A stretch of 64,000 nt of DNA from Numida meleagris (lineage: Eukaryota > Chordata > Aves > Galliformes > Numididae). The DNA lies in assembly GCF_002078875.1 (NCBI RefSeq), contig NC_034409.1:109339568-109403567 (forward strand), in the 5' to 3' direction. Both the position numbers and the translations under genes were made by a program. The notes under the pieces are model-generated. The model was not told where the DNA came from, did not search any database, and was given only the letters and a program-made list of their open reading frames with translations. Shown in pieces: positions 44,136 through 56,940 of this stretch (positions within the stretch are counted from its first letter, which is position 1; every line of letters begins with the position of its first letter).

Positions 44136-46399
44136 GATGTCTCATGTAAAACTGACAGACAGCTCTCAAAGAGACCACCGACTGACACAGCAGCCTGTTG
44201 TCACCGAGACTGCTGCTGCTTCATGCCAGAGTAAAGTGAGCTCAGAGGGGACAGCCCAGGATGGTGAGTGATCAGTATTTTCCAACAGGAAATGCAACCC
44301 ACCAGCAGCTGTTTGTGCTCATGGGAAAACATCTCTGCTTCTTGAGAGTGATACGGAGAACTGCTCACAGCTCTGCTGGCCCTGCTGAGCGGGTCATGGG
44401 GAATTAACAAACAAAAAACGTCACCAAGTGTCACTTCCCTCAATCTCCAGAAGCCAACTTTGGTGGGGAGCAACAAAAACATCCTCTTTACTAATGAGGA
44501 AACTTGTGTGCATCTAGATAACTAGATGATAGATGAGCTTGCCAAAACTTCTCTGCTGCTGAATGCAGCTGCAGCTGGCTTATTAAAGAGGAGTAGAGAT
44601 TCACATGGCTTTACCTAGTGCAGCTCTAATGATGAGAGATGACACCGAAGTACAAAATGCACACATCATGTTTGCCAGGTGGGTAAAATTTGATTTGGAA
44701 AGAAGTTAATTTTTGGTCAGAACGGAGAGATTAATAATCAAGAAATGCTCAGCAACGGGCCCCATTCCTCATGTACTACCAAAAAGAAAACAAAACAGCA
44801 TGCAACTCTGGAGGGTGACTGTAGGTAACTACTGTTGCTGAAACTGCATCCTAGCAATACATCTGATTGATTTATGTCTGCTTCAGTGAATGAGTTGCAG
44901 TAATAATTTACTGTGCTTGGGGAACACGTGTAATTGTTAGTATGAAGGTGTATAGTATCACAAGACTGACCTCATAGATTTTCATATTTACCAAGAAAAC
45001 AAATAAACAATTAAAAAAAACCCGACCCCTCACATAAAGGTGTTGAGTGGTACAGTGGAACACCCAGAGCAAGACTTTCACTTAACATCATACCTATGTC
45101 AGCAATGAAAAAACAGTTGTATAAGAATGAGCCACCATGCACCAATTTCCTAGTCAAACAACAGGAAGAAAAGTATCCAAAAATAAATGCTGTCATCAAG
45201 TTCTTTGTTGTACTAAGTGTTTTGCCTATCAGTTATTGATGTGAGGAAGTCAAACATCTCAGGTTATGTTATCAGTAGCTATGTTCTCATGTTATTTTTC
45301 TATTTGATCATTACCACAAATGATGAGTAAAGTCAGCCGTAATCATTTGGGAAGGCACAGATATTTTGTATTTCTTCCTGATTTCACTGTTACTATATAT
45401 TTGCATACATAAGGCATTTGAGTATCAGAACACAGACCTTGACAAAAAATGCTGGCATTAAAATAAACTACTTTTGTCAAAATAAAAAACATTCTCTGTT
45501 GTTGATTCATGTGCCCAGTATAATTTGTTACTTCTTTATTTTTCTTAAGAGTGTCTTTCAGCAGATAAATACAAAGAAACTTAGTGGTATAAGGCAAAAA
45601 TGCATCATAACTAGAAGGCTGATTGCCGTTAAGATCAGAATTGCCACCACTTAGCTACCTCTAAAGCCATGTATTTCCTATATCTTAATAATGTAAACAG
45701 AGACAGCTGAAGTACCCTAGAACTTGCCATCTTCAGTGTTACCAGCAGCTCAAATGTTTGCCATTAGTTTGTGATCTTTGTTGATTAACAGTCTACTTTG
45801 CAGGCAGAAAGATGAGCTCTCAAGAGAATATCAGAGCCTTTTGCAGTGCTTGATTCACCTAAATCTACATTCCAACACATATTCATTCTGGAAATTACAT
45901 GGTTAGTACTCTAGGTTACATCAAGTTGAAACATGAAAACTGCAAAAAGTAACCCAAGCTCTTCCAAATATCAGACTTCATAGTTCTGATACAAGCCCAT
46001 TAGTTGGGCAACAGTATGCATGATATGCGGCAACTTCAAGCATCAACTGTAGGTGATACAGTATGTTTTAAGTAGTTTTCCATTTTGGAACAGTATCTTA
46101 GACAGTATTACCTTAAATATTTTGGCTCTTCAATTAGTTTACAATACTAGTATTGTAAAGAGTCCTCTGTATTTTTTTCCCTGTAGATTTTATCACTAAT
46201 AAAAATGATAAATGGTAAAATAGCACATGTGAATACACCATGTTGTATACTATGAGCAGAAAAGGAAATGCTGTTCTATGAAATTCAATGAATAATATCC
46301 AAACAAACAACCCCCAGTCAAAGTCTCTCCAAGGCATTTATGAGAGTGGAAATAGGGAAAACATATTCCCAAGAAGAAAGGAAGAGGCAGTCTTGCCTC
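44136..46399. other. Gene-poor flank
   Basis: AT-rich; no exon, RNA gene or repeat family recognised. Confidence 0.5.
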
Positions 46400-46570
46400 C
46401 TCCCTAAAGCTGATCCCTCTGGAACAGGTGTCTCAGGGCTTGACCAGCTTAGTTTTGAATGCATTGAAGGGTGGAGACTCCAGAACCCCTCTGGGCACCT
46501 GCTCCAAGGTTGGACAACCCCTGAAGTGGAGCTGTTTCTCCTTGTATTGAATTGGAACTTCTCACATTTT
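46400..46570 (-). mobile_element. Old CR1-like fragment
   Basis: Plus strand ggtggagactccagaacccc and tctgggcacctgctccaagg resemble the reversed 3' region of an older CR1 subfamily. Strongly diverged. Confidence 0.5.
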
Positions 46571-49060
46571 CAAGGGGTGTTAGCTACACCTGTACCATCA
46601 CAGTGCATTCTGGGTGCTTTGTGCATCTTCCAGCTTGGCTTTTTTGGAAGAGATGTCTCTTGCACTCTTCTGTTGGAGGTATTTTGGGAACTGTTAAAAA
46701 CATTACACTAGATAGTAGGTCTTGAACTTCCACCATCATATTCCCATGTCCTCATTGAGTCTCCTAGGGGATATTTGTAATCTTTCTGGCTCTGTCTGGT
46801 CCTTTGGATACGTAGATATTTCAGTCAACTGGAATAGTCTTAAGAGGGGAATGGTAAAGAGATTATGCAACAATTTGGTACAAACTGGGAAGAATCAAAA
46901 TGTGAATGATATTGTAGAGCATTAATGGACATTTTTATTGACTGGGTTGTATATTCCTAGCTTTTCAAGTCCACTTTCTTACTTAGGCATGTATTCAAAA
47001 CTATCAGGAAATAATCACAATTCCCATATGGTAAAATAGTCTTAACGGCTATGAAAAAGGCTTTTGCACACAAATATGGCTGGAAAAAGTTTGTTCATCA
47101 TTATTCATCTTTACTGGCATGTTTTCAACAATTATAGGGGCTTGAAGCTTCCTGGATATCTCTATTTCAAGCCCTGCACTAAGCTTTAATCAATGAATAA
47201 TCATCTTGAAGCAATTTATCATCACTTGTGGTTATTAACACTTGATTCGATTTTTTTTTATCTTATCACCATAACCTTCTGTAGAATAACCCAGGCAATT
47301 ATTGCAGGCAATAAAAATTTAGCACTTAACCCTCTTCGTGACTCATGCTTCTTACCTGCTCTGTTCATAGGCGCTGTCTATCCCAAGTGCTAGGCAGTGG
47401 CAGTGGGATACAGCATACTGGGACACAGTAGGACTGTGGGAAAAGACAGGCTCCAGGTCGGTTCCCACCATTGGCAGAGTTTCTGCTCTTCAGGGATGGA
47501 TCTGTACAAGACTTAAATCATTTGCTTTCCATCTCCTGCTCTGCTCCAGAGACACTGGTCCCATCTGCTGTGCTGAATGCAGAATGAATCACTCATGTGG
47601 CTGTGCTGCATTTGAGAGGCTGGAAATTTGGGTTGGGATGGGGAGAGTAGGTGACTGGATGTCAGGAATTTTCATGATCAAAAGGTCAACTTTAATGTCC
47701 ACAAGGAAATCTACTCAAATATATTTAAAACATTTATCCAAATTTCAAAGTGCTGCTCTGTGACAGAGGGATAGAATAACAGTACTGGCTGAGGCTTATG
47801 CCCTAAGGCAAAAGTAATCAGATGCACACAATGAAGTTTGGTGTTGCCCAAAGAAAACTCTTACACACAGACTGGATAAAGTCTCCACCAAAAGATATTT
47901 TGCCTCAAAACTGTGGAATAGAATTAGAGATTTTAGGTAGTTTTAACCACCAAAGAGTCACATGTATGTTTTCTTTTAGTGATAGTATATTATCAATAAT
48001 TTCATTCTGTAAAATATTTCCAACACCGTATTTCATTTTATAATACAACATACCTCGACATATGGGGCACCAATATTCATAAGATAGTCTGGACAGGAAA
48101 CTGAATTACTTTATCAAAAAAGTTAAAAGTAGCCTTCCTGAGTGGTTGTCCAGGCTGACTCAGGTTGTTATTAATTTTTAACAGCACCAAATTCTTCTCT
48201 TTGTGTAAGATTTAAAACTGTCAAATATTGTTAACTGATACAGATCTTGAAAATTGAAGCAACATGTTATAAGCACTGGATAGGCTGCATCACTGGGTGA
48301 CACATAGCCAAAATCTCCATATATCAGAATAACTCCAATATTCCCAGGCAGCTGTCTCACAAAGAAGCGGTTCTTCCACATGGCTGTAGGCAGAGTGAAG
48401 ATACAGTACTTGGGAAGAAGTATGTGAAGTGTGATAAGCTCATCTTTCATTCCGAGGGCTGAGTCTTCTCCTATTATAGCTTTTCTGAAAGAAAACAACT
48501 ATTTTTTTTAATGTGTCTTTATAATTGAATAACCAGTTATGTTCAATTACAGTGGCACAAACAGATTTCAGAAAACCTCTTGATAAACATCTTCTGGGGG
48601 CTGTACTACCAGATCTCCAAACATTACTGATGCCTTTAAAAATTTACAAATCCCACATATCTTTTATTTTTAACACAAGACAGGAGAGAAATATAGTTTC
48701 AGACAGCTGACTCATGCTAACAATACAAATGGAAGCAATTCAAGTTAAAGCCAGTAGGTATGACTTTAAAATGATGCTGGTAACTCCTTTTTAATCTGTT
48801 TAACTCACTAGCCTTTGTCTTTAATTATGAATCATTTTAGTTCTGTTAAGATGGACATGAAGTCTTTCCCCTTCTCCCTAATTTAACTTTATAACTCATT
48901 TGTCTATCAAGGGATTTTATTTTAATAAGTCTGAGACAAAATATGTTTGTTGACTGTAGTTATAAGAATTTCATATATATATGTGTGTGTGTCTTCGTTT
49001 GCTTTCAAACAAAAGAACCTCTCTGAAATTATTTCAACAAGCTGAGATTAAGTAAGTCCT
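46571..49060. other. Gene-poor flank
   Basis: AT-rich; nothing recognised. Confidence 0.5.
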
Positions 49061-49400
49061 TTGGGATACTTAGTGCTACTTTTGAGGTCCAGATACTGCT
49101 CAGACTTCTGGAGCAAATTCTGTCAACCTTTGCAGGGGAGGAGCTGGCTGGGTAGCATCTGTGATGCCTTTATTGCACAGCAGAAGGAGCAAAATGGAGG
49201 CAAAGTGGTGATGCCGCCGGTTCAGAGCATGTTTAGTCATGTCGGAAAGGAGCTGTCCAGTCAGCTGCCCATGAGGGATATCTGCAAGGGTTTTGACCAA
49301 AATGCATGCAGGGATCCCAAGCAGGAACAGAGCAGCCATGGTGGTGCAGCTTTTGCCTCTGGAAACAGGGAGAGATGCAGCTTTCCTCCCTGACTCAGTT
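49061..49400. other. GC-richer patch open on both strands
   Basis: A plus-strand frame of 110 codons (49061-49393) and a minus-strand frame of 79 codons (49100-49339, beginning MAALFLLGIPACILVKTLAD) overlap here. Base composition is richer in G+C than the neighbours. I do not recognise either product and see no splice or repeat signature, so this could be chance, a retrocopy relic or an unknown repeat. Confidence 0.3.
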
Positions 49401-51728
49401 CCTCACCAGGCATGGGCTTAACATTTAACGTGTACATTTTAGGTGGACCAGACTCATGCTCTGTTTCCAAGGGTGTATTAAATGGACTTCCATTCCATTC
49501 TTAGTTTTGCAGATCCTGCTGAATTGCCTAGACTTGCCTTTCAGATACTGCATGCATGCTCTCTGACCTTTGAGGGGAGAGTGCTGGCATTACCCAACGC
49601 ATGCACCAGCTAGTAGATAAGACTATGTGTGAAGAGCTGAACTTTGCTCACGTTTGTTAGGGCACATGAAACAGACTTATACTGTGCAGAGTCACAGCTG
49701 CTATCAAGTTTTTTTGTGTGCCCTTCACCACCACCGCACTATCAGATTGTTCTTACACATCAGTTTTACAATGCACTTTCGCTGATACTAAGAAAACATT
49801 CCTCTAATTACCAGCTCCATAGAAAAGTGGTTTGTACATAGCTCGTGGATTGCTGGTATAATTCAAGATAAGATCAAAGGTTGCATAAGATGTAACAACA
49901 CTCTGTGATAGTCCATTTGAAGCAGAATTGGTTAGAGATCACAAAGCCTGGCTGCAGTTTGAGCAGGATGTTAGAAGCAGAACAACCATTACAGGGATAT
50001 AGGGAGATCAGTGGAGATCATTAGCGAAGACAGTTTAAAAGCAGAAAAGTACAATAAAATCTGATCTGAGAGTAAGGAAAAGCCTGGTGGAAACACCAGA
50101 CAGAATAATGAGTCCACTTACAGCCACTGAACTGCAGCCTCTGAGACAACAACAAAACACATCAAAAACTTTGACTAAAGTAGGTCAGAGAAATTGTTTG
50201 TGTCTGCACACACAGCCTAGCAGACAAAATGGAGGTGGAAACATATAGAAGGCATCCAAAAAGAAATAAAGGCTGTTCTCTGCCAATCCTGTATGGGAAC
50301 TAGTCAACTGAAGCCATGTGGATGGCTTTGTGTCCCTTCTAGATTAGTGAGTGATTCAAAGAACACAGAAATGCCCAGTTCCTCTCCCAAGAAGCAAACT
50401 CACCACAGGGGTGTGGGTGATCACATCCCTTTCTCCTGGGCCTGTGCATTGGCTTCAGGCACTGTTTAGCTGGACCCATCCCTAAGCGCTGCCAGGTATA
50501 AATCCAACACACTGACACGTTTCCCCATCTCTGTCAGGCAGCTGAACTGAAATGCACAGAAGGGCTCATTTCAGCTTTTTCAACAAGTTTTTTGACTGGT
50601 GGTTACCCTGTAGATTCATCACTCTTTCTAGTGTGATCTGAGGAATCACTTTTTTTATTGAGTAAATAATGTCTATTTTCATGCTTGCAAACTAAAATAG
50701 AGAATCCCGGGCCCTAAAACAGTGTTATCTATCTAAACAGTAATTTTCAGTGTTAAAACAGATGCTGGAAATAACATCATACCCATTTTTAAGGCTGACT
50801 TAGAAAGAAGCACATCCTTTGTGCCTGGCAAAATTTCTCTGTCTTGGTTTTGGCTGGGATAGAGTTAACTTTTTTTTTTTTCCTAGAAATTTACATAATA
50901 AGCTGATAGGAATTGTCCAAATCATAAAATTAGCAGATTTTGTAACTAATAGTTGTGAAAAAATGGGTTGAATTCCTAAGAATTTCTAGTAATTTTTATT
51001 GTCCTCTGGTGTAAATATTTGACCTTAGCAGTATTTATGATGGTCACTATCACTTATCTGGTGATATCTAGAATATTATCAATTACTTTTCTCCATGCCA
51101 GTTAGTAAACAATCCTATTGACTGCTTCAGAGAAAAGGTGACTCAGATATGGTTGCAAGTTGGAGGGAAAAAAAAGGTAGAAAAAAACAACCTGAAATGA
51201 ATCTCTGGTCAAGGTAAGCCTAGCAACATGCTTCCAGTCTAAGAACAAAAACCTGGCTGTATCCTGTGCTGATACCCACTGACACCACCACTTTATGTAG
51301 TTGCCCTGCCAGCTTCAAAAAAGATCATCCTAGAAGGTGTATGGAAGTGGCTGGCTGCATAAACCTTCATGATTAATAAACAGGTATGCAGCCATGCTGA
51401 TGCCCTGTAGCATTCAATTATACACAAAAAGCAGTGTGAGTCTGCAGGGCCACAGAGGGTTGCATACGATACAGGCAGCAGAGCAATCAAAGTTCAATTT
51501 GTAACATCGAGGTGACAGAGAGGGAAGACAAGAGAACTGCTCTCAAATAGGAGCTGCTTGCCTCTGGGATGTTGATTTACTAAGGACCAAATGCCACGTG
51601 AAATGTATGTACAGCAGCAGCAGGAGGCAGCTTTATCTATGTTCTGCTGCCGTCCTTAGCACAGGCGTGCAGTGCAGTATGTGTGTACCAGGGCATGTGT
51701 CTGGTCAGGGCAGCAAAGACTTTGCTGT
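49401..51728. other. Gene-poor flank
   Basis: No exon recognised; contains the short LTR-like motif listed separately. Confidence 0.5.
50838..50872 (+). mobile_element. Possible avian LTR remnant
   Basis: The motif ttggttttggctgggataga followed by gttaact resembles a sequence I associate with avian endogenous-retrovirus LTRs. Only this short stretch is visible, with no coding sequence next to it. Confidence 0.3.
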
Positions 51729-52230
51729 CATAGAATCACAAAATCACAGAGTGGTTTGGGTTGGAGGGAGCTCAAAGTCCACCCAGCTCCACCCCCTGCC
51801 GTGGGCAGGGCTGCCCCCCACCAGCTCAGGCTGCCCAAGGCCCCATCCAACCTGGCCTTGAGCGCCTCCAGGGATGGGGCACCACAGCTTCTCTGGGCAG
51901 CCTGTGCCAGCGCCTCACCACACTCTCAGTGAACAATTTTTTCCTAACATCTAACCTAAATTTCCCCCCTCTTTTAGTTTAAAGCTATTCTCCCTTGTCC
52001 TATCATTATCTACCCATGTAAAGAGTTGATTTCCCTCCTGTTTATAATCTCCCTTTAAATACTGGAAGGCTGTAGTGAGGGCTCTGAGGACACCTCTCTT
52101 CTGCAACAAGCCCAGCTCCCTGAGCCTGTCTCCATAGGAGAGGTGCTCCAACCCTCTGAGCATCTTCATGTCCCTTCCCAGGACCCGCTCCAGGAGCTCC
52201 ACATCCTTGTGCTGGGGCCCCACCAACCCT
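51729..52230 (-). mobile_element. CR1 LINE, upstream flank
   Basis: Starts tcatagaatcacaaaatcac, then reversed CR1 3' region and ORF2 C-terminal part; minus-strand peptide DRLRELGLLQKRGVLRALTT. A short deletion disturbs the usual [12 protein letters not shown] motif. Confidence 0.92.
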
Positions 52231-53384
52231 CACCCTGTACGACCAGGATGCGAATGCCCTGCGCATCCCTCTGCAGGGCTGGCAATGCAGGGGCATCGCA
52301 GGGCAGTCTTGCAGGCACCTTGTGCTCCTGGGCCACCGGAAAAGTGCATCTCAGCAGAGGAGAGGCCAGGAGCCCCCTGAACAATTCCTGCAGCCTCACC
52401 AGCCTGTAGTAATGTGGAGTGTCCACCCTGGAGCTGCTTGTCTCATGTAATTCAGCACTTCAATGTGTAGATTATTTTTGTGTATCATTTGCTCAATGCT
52501 TTAGTAAGCATATATTTTATGTGGTGCCCTCTGGATTTTACCTTCTGACACTTTTCAGTTTCTCTATCTTGAACACAATAGAGAGATTAAAATGATCCTA
52601 CAGCAATAAACAGCTTGGCATGTTTCCTCTTAGTGTGAAAATGCACCTTTTGAACTGTGGAATCATCACATATGTGAACTTTTATATCTGCCTGAACTTT
52701 TGACCTGCGGAACATTTTATCTGCAGGCATTGCAGTTTACCCAACAGTAAATCACTGAGTCTGTTGAAAGGAGAATTTTACCTCTTCTGCAATTGGTTGG
52801 GCTTTCAAACATATTTATAAGGATCTGACACCAAGTTACAAACCTTTTCCTGAGAAAATATTCATGTAATGATGGAACAACTGCTGACAGGAGATTCATT
52901 CGGGAAAGGCACAGAACAAGCAAAACCACAATAAATCTTGGGGTGTGCAGTTCCTGTGTATTTATGAGCTAGAATACTGGCATTAGTGTGAGCCACTCCC
53001 GATAGATTCTGCTGCATTTTTTTCTGTGCCTGATTGAACTACAAATCCATGAAAGGGCTGGGCTTGTTTGCATTGCACTAGGAACGTTTTTCTAGTTCAT
53101 GCCTGGATCTCCTCAGGCTCTTTGTTTGTCTAAGGTGTGCTGATCACAGTTAGATCCCTTAGTGACTAATCTGATTGGAAATGATCCCATTTATTACATG
53201 TTCTTCTATTAGGACTGTGCTAGCCTTTCTATGCTGTTTTCCCCAGAAGAAGAATAGCTGTTCATCTGTTATGCTCTGTGAAATTTATGGAGTAAAACAT
53301 GTAGGTTATGTGCAATGTAGAGTGAGTTTTTTTGGTAGATATGTTGTCCAGTACTATGCAATAAAGTGGGAAAGTGTCTGTCCC
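52231..53384. other. Gene-poor flank
   Basis: A GC-richer stretch adjoins the CR1 copy (to about 52430), then AT-rich DNA. Nothing recognised. Confidence 0.45.
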
Positions 53385-53932
53385 CATCTGCTCTGCCCTT
53401 GTGAAGCCCCATCTGGAGTACTGTGTCCAGGACTGGGACCCCCAGCACAAGAAAGACGCGGAGCTGTTGGAATGGGTGGAGAGGAGGGTCATGAAGAGAA
53501 TCAAAGACCTGAGTACCTCTCCTATGAAGACAGGTTGAGTGAGCTGGGCTTGTTCAGCCTGGAGAATAGAAGGATCTGGGGAGACCTCATTGCAGCCATA
53601 CAGTCCTTAAAATGAGCTTATTAGCAGCAGGGAGACTGACTTTTTACATGGTCTGATAGTGATAGGACAAGGGGAATGGCTTTAAACTAAAGGGGAAATT
53701 TAGGTTAGATGTTAGGAGAAAATTATCCACTGAGAGTGTGGTGAGGCGCTGGCACAGGCTGCCCAGAGAAGCTATGGTGCCCCATCCCCAGAGGTGCTCA
53801 AGGCCAGGTTGGATGGGGCCTTGGGCAGCCTGAGCTGGTGGGGGGCAGCCCTGCCCGTGGCAGGGGTGGGGCTGGGTGGGCTTTGAGGTCCCTTCCACCA
53901 CAAACCATTCTGTGATTCTATGATTCTATGAA
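53385..53932 (+). mobile_element. CR1 LINE, about 0.55 kb with intact 3' end
   Basis: From ctgctctgcccttgtgaagc through [20 protein letters not shown] to the tail ctgtgattctatgattctat. The 3' end is complete and the 5' end truncated. Confidence 0.94.
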
Positions 53933-56360
53933 AATTTTCTCTATACCAAAGTTTTGGTTATTCTGCTGGCTGCAGCCAGCCGTCAGTACAGATGTAGAGC
54001 TGACATTAAAGTTGTCTGAAAACCAATGGCTGCCTGGGTGGAGCAGCCCCAACATGATGTTTTGGGACTTTGCAGTGACTCAGCACCACAGAGCAGCTAT
54101 GGACTTGTCAGGGGTCTCTTTGTCGTTCTTGGCTGGCTGCACAAGGACAGGCCACACAAAAGAGCTTGTGTCTAGGAGCCATTCCCACATGAACTTCTGG
54201 CTCTCAGGAAACCCACTACAGACCTGGATCCATTCAGCCAGCAGGCTGGTGTGGGGATGGTCATTCAACTGACCACTTCTCTGGCACTTTGCACTGGCCT
54301 TGCCTTGCATCTCCAGCTGGCATGGCTTTACTTAAGCACTTGTATGGACTAAACATTTTCAACAAATGTGAAAAGACGTTACTGCTTAATTTCTAGGACA
54401 GCCATAACCAAATGCCTCCTTTATTGTCTGGTCAAATAAGAGAGAGTGACTCTGTGTACAACCCATCTCACTTGACTTCACCTATCTACCAAAAAGACAT
54501 GCTGGCTGTCTACATTTCACAGAGAGAAGGGTGTGTTTTTGTATATTGTATTTCCTGCTTACTATTATTTTCCTTCCTGCTATTGTCCCCAGCAGAGATT
54601 GGCTGACTTTATTGTGCTTCCTCTGGGAAATTCTTCATTGATGTTTGTCTAAATAAATCAGGTAGGACTGGTTTTTAGTTTGGGATATGTGGATGGCTCA
54701 GGTAGCTCTCCAGCTTCCATGCTTCTAACTTTACCTGTGTTCTGATAGTTGCCAGCTGTCAGCTTGTCAAACTGTGAGACAAGATTATATCTAGTAAACA
54801 CTTGGCAATGATGACTGCAGCCAGAATCTCATTCTCATTCCTGGATTCCTGTAGTAGAGAAACTGCAAGTGCTTTAAAAAAAAGGTTATTCACGAGTGCC
54901 TTTGTGCACACAAAGCCTTTGGGTTCAAAGATACATTAAAAGAAATATGGAATATACAATGCTCATGTACTTGTAGGACTTCCACAGTCTGTTACACCAG
55001 AAACTGACAAAGCCAAATGAAAATGCTGATTCAGAAAAGGAAAAGACTATTATAAATACACCAATGCATTAACAAACAGAATTTTAGATAGTTAATTAAT
55101 GGGTTTTCTGACTATCTGGCAGAAATCTGTTCCGGCAGGTATTTTTAAGCACCAATTAAAAAAAAGGCAGGAGGGGGAAAGGAGCAGGGATGCTTTTCTC
55201 CTGTCTAGTCTTGCAGCTGTCGTGGCATGGAAGTAGAAAACATCAAGAAGTACCCGTTAAATTCTGGATTAACTAATAATTTCATTTCCTAAAAGTCATT
55301 ATTTCTGATTTTTTGTTAGGAGCTGTGAATCCTGTTTTAGAGCAATTAATGTAGCATTTAATTGAACCTTTCTCTCATTTCCATGAATAGAAGCTATGTT
55401 CCTGCAACACATACTGTTGTAAAAGTAGGCAAGCAGGAAAAATTTATTTTTCCTTACCCTTCCTGTTTTCTCTAGCAAACACAATGTCTTAGGCATTGCA
55501 CAGGCAGGACTAAAGTCCAATAATCAAACTGGTGATGCAAAGCTGTGATTTAAATGATGCACTGCCGTAAGGCGGCACTTTTCCTTGTATAATTCAGCAT
55601 GCACAGCTTATGGTATAGGCTTTTATTTACTGTCAGAAGAACAAGCCCAATTTGGAGGCAACCTATGGCCTTCCACAAAGCCAGGCAATATGGTAATGTC
55701 AGCCTTAGAGATTTCTAAACACAATAGTTCTCCCCAGTTATTTTTCCATTTTCACGCATCTTTGGACATGCTTCATCTACTTAAATTGGGACATAAAATG
55801 CTGAGATATTACACAAGAATGGCTCACCTCACATGCATTTGCAGCCATGTTTCATTCCAGAGGCTTAGCATCACCAAGCAATGAGTTTGGTCTGTCTGCA
55901 TGCTGGGGAGGAGGAGAACAAAGAACTCATCTTTCATGGAGAGTCTCTGCATCTGCTCATACCTCTTCTCCATTGGTGCTATGGAAGGATTGTTGGGAGT
56001 GTTTGTGAAGCTCAGCAACCTGTGAATGTGATGTTCTCCTTGCCCTCATGCTCCAGCCCCTGTGACAATTTGTGGCTTTGCAGTCATTCTCCAGCTACCC
56101 TTGAAGGCGAAGCACAGGACAAGGAAAGGTTTTTGCTGTGGAGGTGTATCTGTCATGCCTAGCATTGATGAGTGAAGCGCAATGATCAGAGATGTGGGCA
56201 GGTGGCAGAATGGATCCACATGGGCATCACGTGCTCCCAAATATTTGGGTATATGAAGCTTCTTTCCCACAGTTTCCAGGACTATAGACTGCATCTGTCC
56301 AAACACCATCAGATGGGTATTGCAAAGCCATGGAATGGTCTTAAAACTGATGACAGTTAG
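53933..56360. other. Gene-poor flank
   Basis: No repeat family, exon or RNA gene recognised. Confidence 0.5.
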
Positions 56361-56940
56361 AAGAAAAGGAAAAGAAATGAAGGAAAGGGAAAGAAGAGAA
56401 GAATGGAAAAGAGAAGAATGTAGAAGAATGGAAAGGAGAAGAANNNNNNNNNNNNNNNNNNNNNNNNNNNNNNNNNNNNNNNNNNNNNNNNNNNNNNNNN
56501 NNNNNNNNNNNNNNNNNNNNNNNNNNNNNNNNNNNNNNNNNNNNNNNNNNNNNNNNNNNNNNNNNNNNNNNNNNNNNNNNNNNNNNNNNNNNNNNNNNNN
56601 NNNNNNNNNNNNNNNNNNNNNNNNNNNNNNNNNNNNNNNNNNNNNNNNNNNNNNNNNNNNNNNNNNNNNNNNNNNNNNNNNNNNNNNNNNNNNNNNNNNN
56701 NNNNNNNNNNNNNNNNNNNNNNNNNNNNNNNNNNNNNNNNNNNNNNNNNNNNNNNNNNNNNNNNNNNNNNNNNNNNNNNNNNNNNNNNNNNNNNNNNNNN
56801 NGAAAAGAAAAGAAAAGAAAAGAAAAGAAAAGAAAAGAAAAGAAAAGAAAAGAAAAGAAAAGAAAAGAAAAGAAAAGAAAAGAAAGAAAAGAAAAGAAGA
56901 AGAGAGAATAAAAGAAGAGAAAAAAAGAAAAAAAGAAAAA
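56361..56940. repeat. GA-rich / (GAAAA)n array with assembly gap
   Basis: Degenerate GAAAA/GAATG units up to 56443, then Ns, then a clean (GAAAA)n run from 56802 to about 56885 that degenerates to 56940. Open frames across it are artefacts of the simple repeat and Ns. Confidence 0.95.
56444..56801. other. Assembly gap (358 Ns)
   Basis: Unresolved bases inside the purine-rich array; true length unknown. Confidence 0.99.
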
